Below are positions 10,601 to 18,775 of a stretch of 64,000 nt of DNA, piece after piece. The notes under the pieces were generated by a model. The model saw nothing but the letters and a program-made list of their open reading frames with translations, ran no database searches and was not told where the DNA came from. The DNA is from Petrosia ficiformis (taxonomy: Eukaryota > Porifera > Demospongiae > Haplosclerida > Petrosiidae). Numbering within the stretch: position 1 is the stretch's first letter; each line of letters opens with the position of its first letter. Both the position numbers and the translations under genes were made by a program. The stretch is taken from positions 3,120,001 through 3,184,000 of the forward strand of contig OX345636.1 of assembly GCA_947044365.1 (NCBI GenBank). The letters are read 5' to 3'.

Positions 10601-11905
10601 TGCTTTGCAGTGACTATGTATCAATCATTGCTGATAGCACTAGTTTCTATGTCTTATGATTGCTTTGCAGTGACTATGTTTCAATCATTGTTGATAGCAC
10701 TAGTTTCTATACCTTATGATTGCTTTGCAGTGACTATGTTTCAATCATTGCTGATAGCACTAGTTTCTATACCTTATGATTGCTTTGCGGTGACTATGTA
10801 TCAATCATTGCTGATAGCACTAGTTTCTATACCTTATGATTGCTTTGCGGTGACTATGTATCAATCATTGCTGATAGCACTAGTTTCTATACCTTATGCT
10901 TGCTTTGCGGTGACTATGTTTCAATCATTGTTGATAGCACTAGTTTCTATACCTTATGATTGCTTTGCAGTGACTATGTTTCAATCATTGCTGATAGCAC
11001 TAATTTCTATACCTTATGCTTGCTTTGCGGTGACTATGTATCAATCATTGTTGATAGCACTAGTTTCTATACCTTATGATTGCTTTGCGGTGACTATGTA
11101 TCAATCATTGCTGATAGCACTAGTTTCTATACCTTATGCTTGCTTTGCGGTGACTATGTTTCAATCATTGCTGATAGCACTAGTTTCTATACCTTATGAT
11201 TGCTTTGCAGTGACTATGTTTCAATCATTGCTGATAGCACTAATTTCTATACCTTATGATTGCTTTGCGGTGACTATGTATCAATCATTGTTGATAGCAC
11301 TAGTTTCTATGTCTTATGATTGCTGACTATGTATCAATCATTGCTGATAGCACTAGTTTCTATGTCTTATGATTGCTTTGCGGTGACTATGTATCAATCA
11401 TTGTTGATAGCACTAATTTCTATACCTTATGCTTGCTTTGCGGTGACTATGTATCAATCATTGTTAATAGCACTAATTTCTATACCTTTCTCTGTACTCT
11501 GAAAACTCCAGCATGAGTGTAATTCTAGTCTAAGTGCACAGATTTTGTGGGAAAGCAATCATAGACCATGGTTGTATCGTAATTACTATCATAGGACCCT
11601 CATTAGATGTTTCTTATATAGTAACTATACAATAATGTACCTATGTATAACTCTTACCCAGAATAATTGTACTCTATAATGAGGATATGAATATTATGGA
11701 CAAACTATTCTTTACATTGCGTTTCATTTTCTTATCAATTATTAGATTTCCTGGTCTTAAAGAAGTTCGTCTTGTTCCTGGACGTACAGATATTGCATTT
11801 ATAGAATATGAATCCGATTCCCATGCTACTCAAGCTATGAGTGCATTACAAGATTTCAGAATTGCTCCTACACATCCTATGAGAATAACATATGCTAACA
11901 AATAA
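1604..11905 (+). CDS. SNRPA/SNRPB2: U1A/U2B''-type spliceosomal RNA-binding protein, 3' four exons
   Basis: Four exons join in phase: 1604-1691, 8919-8984, 9788-9872 and 11746-11905 (TAA at 11903). Exon 1 here encodes the end of RRM1 (RIAYAKSKSDAVAKVDGTYVE, given here only as the start of the match). Exon 2 encodes a Ser/Gly-rich linker. Exon 3 encodes NKILFLTNLPPETNEMM and exon 4 the rest of RRM2 (KEVRLVPGRTDIAFIEY), ending ITYANK. This matches the U1A/U2B''/SNF family, which binds U1 or U2 snRNA stem-loops in the nucleus. The donors are gtgag, gtaag and gtaag, and each acceptor ends in AG. The first exons (start codon and most of RRM1) were not found; they are probably left of the window, beyond the aerolysin pseudogene. 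The 7.2-kb first intron is large and full of repeats and small genes. I cannot separate U1A from U2B'', and many invertebrates have one dual-function gene. The RRM2 match is strong. Confidence 0.88.
2648..2991. mobile_element. hAT-like MITE
   Basis: The ends form an inverted repeat: CAGTGCTGAAATAA at the left and TTATTTTGAGCACTG at the right. CAGTG-type ends of this kind are typical of hAT elements. Both flanks are ATATATAT, compatible with an 8-bp target duplication but low in complexity, so not decisive. About 344 bp with no coding sequence. It lies in the large U1A-like intron. Confidence 0.6.
3704..3985 (-). pseudogene. Tc1/mariner transposase, C-terminal fragment
   Basis: The minus strand encodes the classic C-terminal DDE_3 signature of Tc1-like transposases: SPDLNPIENIWGTMK, carrying the last acidic catalytic region, followed by a helical segment. 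About 90 codons are open. The N-terminal helix-turn-helix and the first two catalytic Asp regions are not seen in the adjoining sequence, so this is a 5'-truncated remnant. Inverted terminal repeats were not identified. The ORF starting at 4179 on the same strand does not look like transposase. Confidence 0.85.
4475..4720 (-). pseudogene. Small Cys-rich (CxxCxCxxCCxHxWxC) protein, degenerate copy
   Basis: Minus-strand reading gives CPNCDCFRCCRHTWVCNHCG followed by IKKETFHTWMNQEKQQ. This is the same cysteine/histidine pattern as the intact copy at 5122-5373 and the copies at 4735 and 37625. An upstream QLPEEF-like segment (near 4690) matches the family N-terminus but lies in another frame, so the copy is frameshifted. 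The tail is Lys/Arg/Glu-rich. It is one of three tandem copies on this strand. Function unknown; a structural zinc site is likely from the Cys/His spacing. Confidence 0.6.
4735..5003 (-). pseudogene. Small Cys-rich protein, frameshifted copy
   Basis: The start at 5003 gives MAELPEELLTVIKKRWAE, closely matching the intact neighbour's N-terminus. The frame is then lost: the Cys core (CEICNCYKCCYHV) is found one frame over and ends in a TAG. Further on the open frame regains FYKWINQEKQ and an acidic Glu/Ser/His tail ending at 4735. At least two small indels and one nonsense change disrupt it. It lies between two other copies in the same orientation, so the array arose by tandem duplication. Confidence 0.65.
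5122..5373 (-). CDS. Small Cys-rich putative zinc-binding protein, intact copy
   Basis: Single open frame of 83 codons starting at MAELPEE (5373); the upstream Met at 5388 is less likely because the paralogues align from MAEL or MDEL. Order: an acidic/basic helix-like N-terminus (MAELPEEIITMIKKRWAEMN), a basic linker, the core CKNCHCYKCCRHVWMCGKC, then a conserved FHKWINQNKQ segment and an Arg/Glu-rich tail likely to form a charged helix. The core pattern is C-x2-C-x-C-x2-C-C-x-H-x-W-x-C-x2-C. I do not recognise the family; the spacing suggests binding of one or two zinc ions. There is no signal peptide or membrane segment. It sits inside the large U1A-like intron on the opposite strand. Four copies in the window, with one apparently intact, argue for a lineage-specific family. 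Confidence 0.6.
   Translation of the reverse strand: MAELPEEIITMIKKRWAEMNEGASKAKNPKQNRTFTCKNCHCYKCCRHVWMCGKCRIEKETFHKWINQNKQDRERRERERSRE
5400..7550. other. Intron sequence with a diverged direct repeat
   Basis: No gene seen. A 95-bp segment at about 6503-6595 (containing GACAATTGGAAAACTGAGG) recurs at about 6683-6775 with a few changes, spaced 180 bp apart, with GAGAGAGA tracts beside each copy. Sequence around 7050-7170 has a diverged direct homologue at 34930-35060, part of the duplicated U1A locus. Confidence 0.5.
7560..8060 (-). pseudogene. pogo/Tigger-like transposase N-terminal fragment with internal 81-bp duplication
   Basis: Minus-strand reading gives MPHKTLTMDEKVEILNQIG twice in tandem (81-bp direct duplication, about 7862-8025). 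It resembles the first helix-turn-helix of pogo/Tigger/CENP-B transposases (pattern KxLTxxEKVEIL). Further along the same strand, near 7590-7570, FTASDGWL resembles the FxASxGWL motif of the adjoining CENP-B-type DNA-binding domain. No DDE catalytic part is seen, and stops separate the parts. A degenerate fragment. Confidence 0.55.
9003..9389. mobile_element. hAT-like MITE in intron
   Basis: Terminal inverted repeats start CAGGGTATAAACGAAGGTG on the left, and the right end read in reverse is CAGGGCATAAACAAAGGTG. Flanking 8-mers ATTTATAA (8995-9002) and ATTCATAA (9390-9397) match at 7 of 8 positions, as expected for a hAT target duplication. It begins 18 bp after the donor site of the 8919-8984 exon. 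Confidence 0.65.
9985..11575. mobile_element. MITE-1 family element swollen by an internal minisatellite
   Basis: The left edge (near 9990-10020: A-rich tract, then TATCCTTATGATTGCTTTG) matches the left edge of the MITE-1 copy at 35608-36055. The right edge (11547-11565, GGGAAAGCAATCATAG) matches that copy's right edge. Between them the short internal sequence is replaced by about 25 copies of a 60-bp unit that contains the MITE end sequence. The element boundaries are approximate. Confidence 0.5.
10015..11495 (+). repeat. 60-bp minisatellite, about 25 units
   Basis: Units start with ACTATGTATCAATCATT or ACTATGTTTCAATCATT. Most are exactly 60 bp, so all forward frames stay in register and create a spurious 299-codon ORF. 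Variable sites recur: GTATC/GTTTC, TTGTTG/TTGCTG, TATGTC/TATACC, GCAG/GCGG, GATTGC/GCTTGC. The variants are shuffled along the array, as expected from unequal exchange or gene conversion. Three junctions (about 10257, 10430 and 11323) lack the same 7 bp around TTTGCAG. The array lies in the intron between the two RRM2 exons, and each full unit contains a pyrimidine-rich TGATTGCTTTGCAG resembling a 3' splice site. Confidence 0.97.
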
Positions 11906-12323
11906 CACACTTTATTAATTATTGTTGTTAATTATTTTGATTAATGGTTATTATATTGGTTATTAAAAGGGGAATTAACAAAATTATCTGCAATAATTAT
12001 GTTGCCTTAATACATAAAATGAATAAAGGTAAACTATTCATGTTTGTAGACGTTTGGTTTCATGACAGTGCAGTGGTAAATTAACTTTCCTTCTGTTATT
12101 TTAGAGAGCACCCATTCAGCTGTTGGGAACAACAACTCGTCATGACCAAGCCATCATGCATTCTTGGGACCTATTGTCACGGGATGTCATCATGCCGGGA
12201 TTGCAGTAACTATTTTATCAGATAGAAAATAAACATTCTAGTTTCTAATATCGATGACTCCAAAGTGCTATTTGTTGTGTGCACAATACAACAAACCGGC
12301 ACTCCAGTAACATAATTATGTAC
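11906..12323. other. 3' flank of the U1A-like gene
   Basis: No gene seen. TTATTAAAAGG-type AT-rich sequence follows the stop. A less AT-rich stretch at 12105-12210 does not read open for long in any frame. Confidence 0.4.
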
Positions 12324-12327
12324 TTAA

Positions 12328-12862
12328 AGGTTGTACTTGGGGAGGGGTAGATGAAACTCCAGCTTCTTGCTGAATACAATCTGGTTCCATTCTGTATTTT
12401 TTGGAAGCCACACCCACCCGGGGGTATAATTATAGGGCCTAAATGTTTTCACTGATAGTTCATGCCCCACGGGTGGTGGAGTGGGAAACTGTAACTGTAG
12501 TTGCTCTCTGAGAAAGATCGGAGTTCGATAGTGTCTAGAAAGGTTAATTTTATGGTTTCACTGAAAAGCTACAGAATTCAGCTTTTTTCAGCCTCTTGTA
12601 ACTATAAAAGTAAAATGAATTTTCAGAAAACAGCTATATTCATTTTCTCAAAATGCATTGTACTTGGGTTGCGTGCCATGATTGGTAGGCGTGGCTTTCA
12701 TGGTTTTGTACTTATCACAATGGAGATTTTACCCCTATTTCCTCAATTACAGGACAATATGAAGCTGATCAGAAGATATGAAGGTTTGTATTACACCAGG
12801 TTAGTGTCATATTATATAATATTCCATTTTGGAGTCGCATCCGCCCACTCCCTAGTACCACC
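12328..12862. mobile_element. TTAA-target MITE (piggyBac/Kolobok type)
   Basis: The element is bounded by TTAA on both sides (12324-12327 and 12863-12866). The inverted ends are AGGTTGTACTTGGGGAGGGG on the left and, in reverse, GGTGGTACTAGGGAGTGGGC on the right, and they stay alignable for about 35 bp. A TTAA duplication is the hallmark of piggyBac and Kolobok groups. There is no transposase; the 121-codon ORF inside is not recognisable. Confidence 0.7.
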
Positions 12863-13118
12863 TTAAGATTATCCTGTATGTCCTTCATTCTTTTCCCTGT
12901 CTAGCTCAGTTGTGTCATTTACAAGGCTGGATTTGTACTGCTTATAAATGAATTACTGCTTTTTTTATGTTCACTGTGCATACTGTCATGAAAAAGTAAG
13001 TTCCGTGTTTGCGTCTTGCATGTTTCCAGTATCTGTAACTACTGCATGAAAGTGTTTTGTCAGGAGATAAATAACTGATTGAGTGGTTAGTACAGTTGCA
13101 AGGATTTAACAATTAGTT

Positions 13119-13878
13119 CACTGTAAAAATGAATAGGTTATTTTAACCCTCATTTCAATTATGTAACCAAATTTAAAATAACATGTTTTGATTTTCATTT
13201 ACATGTATATTGACTAGTATATAAGGTATATGCCATAGTAAAGAATGGTACATACATGTGCTGACCTTTCAAATATCTGAGGAGTATATCACATTATTTG
13301 CTTATATAAGTACAACTTTATGTGATTATCTACTCTGCAATGACCTCTGTTGTTTTCACAGATGTTGGCATTGGACAGGTTATACCTAGTAATACTATGC
13401 TACGTATATACAGTATATATATAGCTACATCGTATTAATTAACAAAAGCAATACAATGTACATGTACTTTAAACATGTAAATCCCATAATAATTATTACA
13501 TACATGTGCTGGCATTTCAAATATCTGTAGAGTATATCACATGTTTGCTATTACAAGTACAAATTCATGTGCATAATTTAAATATATTAATTATTCTGGA
13601 ATGAGGTAGTAACATCTCTTGTTTTCACAAATAATACACCATCGGTTGTACCTACAATACTATGCTATGTATATAGCTACATTGTATTAATATGTTTGTT
13701 ACCATATGCCTTGTTATATATGACATGTACTTTATATAGGTCAAGATCAAATGAACTGTGCATGACTTGTTAATATTAACTAGCAGCAGGAAAAATAAAT
13801 CAGCACGGAGGAAATATAATTGCATTGAAACTCCTGTAACCAAATCAAGGTTAAAATAACCTATTACTTTTTACAGTG
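13119..13878. mobile_element. MITE with CACTGTAAAAA ends
   Basis: The left end CACTGTAAAAATGAATAGG continues into GTTATTTTAACC; the right end mirrors it (GGTTAAAATAACC, then TTTTTACAGTG). The second family member is 31691-32157. Internal sequence 13215-13330 is partly repeated at 13490-13600 (ACATACATGTGCTG, AGTATATCACAT), so it holds an internal direct repeat. No coding sequence; the superfamily is not assigned. Confidence 0.6.
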
Positions 13879-14210
13879 TTCGTTGTTCAGAATACATACA
13901 TCTTATACCACAGATACTTTGTACTAATTACGTATATTCAATTATAGTTGAATCACTATAATTTTAGGGTGATGTCTACTCATATTTCATATCAAAGATT
14001 TAATATAATTATACTAAAGTACATGTAATTGTATATGGCCATCAAAAAGGTTCGTAAACCTGCAAACACATAATTTAATTTATACCTTCCAATACTTGGT
14101 GCACATTATGTTATAGTACCATACATGCATGTAGCCACAGCATCCTCTATGACAATTGACAATCTATATAGACACTCATGCTATTTTTTGCAACTGTACT
14201 AACTAATAAA

Positions 14211-14520
14211 ATGCAGTGTTCTCCCTCCTGACTGCAACTGGGGCAAACAAAATGACCCCAATGCATGTTCAAGTGGCACCAGCTACAGCCATGATATCGG
14301 GTTTCACAGCAAAAGAATTATCTCAGCTTTCCACTCCCACAAGATTGGGTGGGCGATGTCACTGATTCCCCAAATTGCATGTGCGGTAAGGGGGCTGTAC
14401 CCACTTGCAATCCTCTTGTAATGGTGTGACACCCCCTTTAAAATTCGACACCAACAATTTTTAGCCATTTTCATGGCCTTATCCCTGACACCAAATACAA
14501 ACATGCTTCGTAATAATTAG
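14211..14520. repeat. Dispersed repeat, copy 1 (second copy 38260-38460)
   Basis: The GCAGTGTTCTCCCTCCTGAC region, followed by AAAATGACCCCAATGCATG and GGTTTCACAGCAA, aligns directly with 38260-38460 at moderate identity. Both hold a short ORF remnant on the minus strand, and neither is recognisable. Likely a diverged transposon or duplicated segment. Confidence 0.55.
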
Positions 14521-15044
14521 GGTTTAGATAATCTAATTATTCTATCTTACTTTTATTTTTACTGTCAATATACTGGCAATTAATAAGTTAGATCGATGCA
14601 GTGTATTAATGGTGTAGGAATTTGGATTCATTTGAATCACATTACAAATAAATCTCAGACATAATAATTATATTTATTATAGTTACACTTTTTCCACTTT
14701 TTGCTTATATGTGTCTATAATGCTGTAACATTTTCTATTTCCAAGATCACCAGCACATACTACTAGATCTTAATTCCTGTATATATAATTATATATGACA
14801 TGCAGTTAATAATTATTCCTTGCAACTTACTGTATATAAAACGTCAGTTTGTGTTCAGTGCACTACATGCATATCTTTTAAATGACATTTGATGAATAAA
14901 CTAACCATACAAATTGAATGGTGATAAATGGCCTAAATTATGAAATGTCACTACCGAACTCTTATTCCTAAAATAACAAAAATATTGCCTAAAAAATATG
15001 TCCAGTATAGTAGAAGTTCCAAGACAAATGCGTTTACACTGCCT

Positions 15045-15557
15045 TTAGGAAGGTGGTGTGTTTTGAAGTGTAAACCGTTGGTTCCTGGTATCACCAGTGG
15101 CTTGGTATTCTTTAATGATGATAGGAGATGCTACTTCATCTTGAAAGCATGAAAGCACTATGCATGGGTCAGACTTGCGACGGAAGATATATGTCGATTC
15201 ACATGGTCCAGAATCTTTTTCCAAAATAAACATCATCTCGTCTTTTACCCAGCATGGATATTCCGCCCCATTGACAAAATGTGGTAGAGGTGACTCTTTG
15301 TAACGAAACCCAGAATTCACTTCCTTTGTAAGAGATTTCTCAATAATATAGGATAAATCATAAGTAGCAAGGACACCCTCGTTCTTATTGTCTCCACGAG
15401 TGCAGAAATAAAAATGCTGGGAATGACTTGGATCTTCTTTAACTGTTTCAAGTTTGGTTTCCTTAGGACAGTCAGGAGTTTCACTTCCAAAATATAGCTT
15501 CTTGGGTAAAGTTGTTTGAATACGACCAAGGGATATGGTGTTTGTTATTGTTGCCAT
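15045..15557 (-). CDS. Orphan protein, 170 aa
   Basis: A single uninterrupted frame starts MATITNTISLGRIQTTLPKK at 15557 and ends at 15045. I do not recognise it. It has no signal peptide, no obvious transmembrane helix and few cysteines. Mixed hydrophobic and charged composition with several F/Y/W suggests a compact mainly beta fold. A paralogue, broken by frameshift, lies at 22228-22625 on the other strand. The similarity covers the coding part, the bases just before the start (a TCACTGACAG/CTGACAGATT region) and about 60 bp past the stop. Conservation of the first 45 residues between the copies supports real coding. The start is supported because MATIT aligns in both copies. A TTAA-bounded MITE lies about 100 bp upstream. 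Confidence 0.6.
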   Translation of the reverse strand: MATITNTISLGRIQTTLPKKLYFGSETPDCPKETKLETVKEDPSHSQHFYFCTRGDNKNEGVLATYDLSYIIEKSLTKEVNSGFRYKESPLPHFVNGAEYPCWVKDEMMFILEKDSGPCESTYIFRRKSDPCIVLSCFQDEVASPIIIKEYQATGDTRNQRFTLQNTPPS

Positions 15558-15656
15558 GATTCAGTAGATCATTCACTGACAGATCTAAAGTATAGACTAA
15601 TTGAGGTTTAATTAATTATATTAAATAATTTTGTTCTAAGGTTTGTTAATTATTAA

Positions 15657-16656
15657 GGTTACGGTATACAGTTTATGTTAATTATTCATGAGACACTTTT
15701 TTTTATGGCCCGTAGGGCCATCCCTATGATTGCTTTCCCACGGGTTCGAACTACATAATTATAATTATATTTATAATTATTCTTGTGTCACCTACGCGAG
15801 TATGCGTTGTATACGTAGTTAAGGAAGTTACATCTTCCCGGGGGCTCGGTCAATTAATGGGCGTAGCGCGTAATAGAACGCGCGCTCGAACTCGGCAGGA
15901 AGAACGCTGCTTGTAGCTTACATAGAATTAGAAACTGGAACTACTAGCTGACTATTCTACCTGCAATATATTTCTAAAGTTCTACAAGATTCTTTAGACG
16001 GTAAAGAGAGTAGATAATCAAAATAATAACTATAATAGGCTGTTGTGTTTCAGGCATGACAAAGTCAGCCATGATTACTGAATGCTGGACACCATAAAGC
16101 AATCATAGGGATACTTTTTTTCTCTATATACACTTGTTTCCATTGTATCATAAACTGCAGTTGTTTTTATAAAACTGTACAACAAACAATGAAAAGTTTA
16201 CTGTAAAAAGTCACGATTTCTTTGGCACTTGTTTCTTGCTGTTTTATATTGAGCCACTGATGTCGATCTCTCATCTGCAAGATCTTCTGCGTCAAATCTA
16301 GCCACCAACAGTGCTTCTATCCTTGTCCTCTCGCCATTTCCGACTCCTTTAGGACTTACTTGATGGCGGCTCGAAGAGATTTTAGGTCTCTGAGCCATAG
16401 AATTGGAGATATAAAGTCACTTGTCTCTTCAGACACCATTTTTACCCAGTCAAAAAGCTTCAATCTTTCGTCTTTGAGAAAACGCTTCGAGCCGCCCTGC
16501 CCACACCTGACTATAATTAGATAACACACAGTATACGGCAGGAATTTCGAATAGTTGAATAGCATGCACGCACTTCCATTTTGATATGTAATCAGCTGTA
16601 AGTGAATCACCCGAGCATCACGCGCATATTACGTGGGGAAACACTACACCGTAACC
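15657..16656. mobile_element. TTAA MITE-2 carrying a nested MITE-1
   Basis: The ends GGTTACGGTATACAG and ACACCGTAACC are inverted repeats. TTAA precedes the left end (15653-15656) and TTAT follows the right (one change from TTAA). The second copy, 36330-36796, is 467 bp; this copy is 1000 bp because MITE-1 sits inside it after CATGAGACACTTTTTTTT. Both copies share a coding-looking minus-strand stretch, including WVKMVSEETS and YKTARNKCQRNRDFLQ, of unknown origin. Confidence 0.75.
15705..16139 (-). mobile_element. MITE-1 nested in MITE-2
   Basis: Contains the inverted motif ATCCCTATGATTGCTTT (15719-15735) and AAAGCAATCATAGGGAT (16096-16112). It is the reverse complement of the copy at 35608-36055, sharing ATGGCCCGTAGGGCCAT, the GC-rich GCGCGCTCGAAC core and the A/T-rich TCTCTATATACACTTGTTT edge. 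The empty MITE-2 copy near 36370 fixes the insertion point. No coding sequence. Confidence 0.75.
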
Positions 16657-17484
16657 TTATTATTACCCTCGCCGCGAAGCGTAGGCGGAAGGGTACGGTA
16701 ATCATATTGTGTGTCTGTGTGTGTTCGCAAAATTTTGGGAAATCTACGAACATTGGTGGCTCCAACGAGCTACTGGCAGACTTCAAATTATACAAGGATC
16801 AAAAATAACAACAGGCTTTTGCTAAAATCTTTCGGTTATAAAGTTATGACAATTTTTATAACTCACGGTTACTGTTTCCAGACTCGAGAAGACTCTTGAG
16901 AACTTCTGGACACATTAAAACATAAATACTCCTGTATCATGACTATCGCTAGTAAAGCACTACATAAAAGCAAACAAAACTTGGGTAGTGGTTGGTACAA
17001 CATGGAGCACTGGCTCCAAGAATTCTCCATTACTTTCAGGCTCCGCCTATTTCAAATTTTTAAGTCATGTGCTGTGCACGTGACTCGAACTTCAGGACCT
17101 GTCTTAGTGCTCTATGCTCTCTTTATAGTACATTTCACAAGACTAATTGAAGATCTTTCTTTCTTTGTTGAGATAAAACAGACACTGAAATGTAAGACTT
17201 ATAGTATAGACAAGGAAGAGACTGGTATAATCATACTAAAATCTTTCAGTTATAAAGTAATAAGTACTGACATGTTAGTTTATATAATTATATAACTATT
17301 ATTGTATTATTATAAAAACTAACATGCCAGTGCAATTTTATTACTTTATATGTTTTATGTAAACCATCTGAAGTAAATGTTCTTGTTATTATATAACCCT
17401 ACAAATCAGTGAGCAATGACATACATGTATATATATATATACATAATTATAATCTTTTGGCATATTATATTTTAAAAAAAAGAT
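16657..17484. other. Repeat-rich spacer
   Basis: Starts with a GC-rich palindromic segment (CCCTCGCCGCGAAGCG then GGCGGAAGGGTACGG) that looks like the end of another element, possibly mobile; a related GGCGAGGGTCCCGTC segment lies near 17847. A 118-codon frame at 16939-17295 is not recognisable and I do not call it a gene. Confidence 0.35.
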
Positions 17485-17814
17485 CAGGGTTTCATTTAGA
17501 GGGGGGGCATTCGCCCCCCCTTGGGAATTTGGTTGCCCAAAAATATTTTTAATGTTAATAGTTAGCTGAATACAACTATTTTGGGTTTAGATTCCAAAAA
17601 TAGTATCTCAAACAGTTACATCATTGTGGTCTGAAAATGCACCAGAAATGACCTCAGAGAGTCTAACACCCAAAAAAATCCCTGGGGGAGCATGCCCCCA
17701 CACCCCCCTAGGCAGCTGATGTGCAGACCACACCAACCCTATACATCGCCCCCCCCAAAGTTCTCAACATTCAACTTTTGCCCCCCCTTGACAATTTTTC
17801 TAAATGAAAGCCTG
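17485..17814. mobile_element. 330-bp MITE with G/C-tract ends and 5-bp target duplication
   Basis: Inverted ends CAGGGTTTCATTTAGA and TCTAAATGAAAGCCTG. AAGAT flanks both sides exactly (17480-17484 and 17815-17819). Just inside the left end is GGGGGGGCATTCGCCCCCCC, itself a perfect inverted repeat. A 5-bp duplication fits Transib-like elements, but the superfamily is not certain. Confidence 0.75.
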
Positions 17815-17879
17815 AAGATTATAGTTTGTATTACTTTGCAACAAAGGCGAGGGTCCCGTCCCGACGGCGCTCGTTAATC

Positions 17880-18690
17880 GAATCAGTTTGTTGTACTGAA
17901 ACGTTAATGTTCCAAGAACTGTCAATAATAATTATCAAAACCTGGCTGCAGTGCTTGTAAGACTATAGTGGGAGTGTTATAGATTTTGTTTTGGTTAATA
18001 ATTAATTGATTATCGTTCATGATGTCATGCACTATATATGGTCTCTGTTTCTGTTGAAATAAGATGTTGTTGACTTCTGTAATTGGGGTTATTTCATAGC
18101 AAGTAGCCTGAACTTCATAATAGACTCAAGTATCTAATAATGACAATTCACAGCTTCTATCAGATTGGAATAATAAATGAAATCACAAGGCACAATTTGT
18201 TGGTTACGCCACTGTAGGTGGAGCTCATAAATGTTTTTATTACCATGTCACTTACTTGCATTATTAAACACTGCAAAGATATTTCTTTCTTTTATCAGTA
18301 TTATATACAGTGGTACTTTGTTTCCTTATTTGTATATTTATAAAAAAATAAATAAATAAAAAATAAAAAAATAAAAAAAACCCAAAAAAACCCCCAAAAA
18401 ATTAGTTTTTTTTTTCTTCTTTCTTTTATTCTCTATGTATTGTAATATCTATATGTGTCACATGTACCATTTAAAGCAGCTCTTAGCTGATTGGTCCATT
18501 AATAAATAAACCTAAACCTAAACTTATGCAGGATTATGTGGAAGTTGTTTGTTTAATTTGTTGACACTTGACCTTCATTACACCTCCTGTATTACACATC
18601 CCAACCTTGTTTGCATACATTTTGGGCTTTGCTATTCCTGCATCTTCTTAGCGAGGATACCTGCCTTTCGCTTGAAGAGGAAAGGTCTGG
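17880..18690. other. No gene; A-rich low-complexity tract
   Basis: AT-rich sequence with a long poly-A/AAATA tract at 18341-18402 directly followed by C/A runs and a T tract. It could be the tail of a retroposed sequence, but no coding part was recognised upstream. Confidence 0.35.
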
Positions 18691-18755
18691 CTTGAAGATA
18701 AATACTTTAAATATTGAGCACAGTATACTCAATATTTAAAGTATTTATCATCAAG
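18691..18755. repeat. Near-perfect hairpin
   Basis: Arms CTTGAAGATAAATACTTTAA and TTAAAGTATTTATCATCAAG flank a short loop region, with pairing through AATATTGAG/CTCAATATT and a 9-base loop (CACAGTATA). Total about 65 bp. A partial copy, TTTAAATATTGAGTATACT, recurs at 19974 inside the tandem array that follows. Confidence 0.8.
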
Positions 18756-18775
18756 CTGTGTAAGGGATTAGCACA

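Noticed and set aside
10427..11326. 299-codon ORF made of a 20-residue repeat
   Set aside because: It exists only because the minisatellite unit is 60 bp; units with the 7-bp deletion break it, and it lies in an intron between two RRM2 exons.
10015..11495. CRISPR-like array
   Set aside because: Units are contiguous 60-mers without unique spacers, and the context is a eukaryotic intron.
16939..17295. 118-codon ORF
   Set aside because: No recognisable motif, no paralogue in the window and no splice or promoter context.
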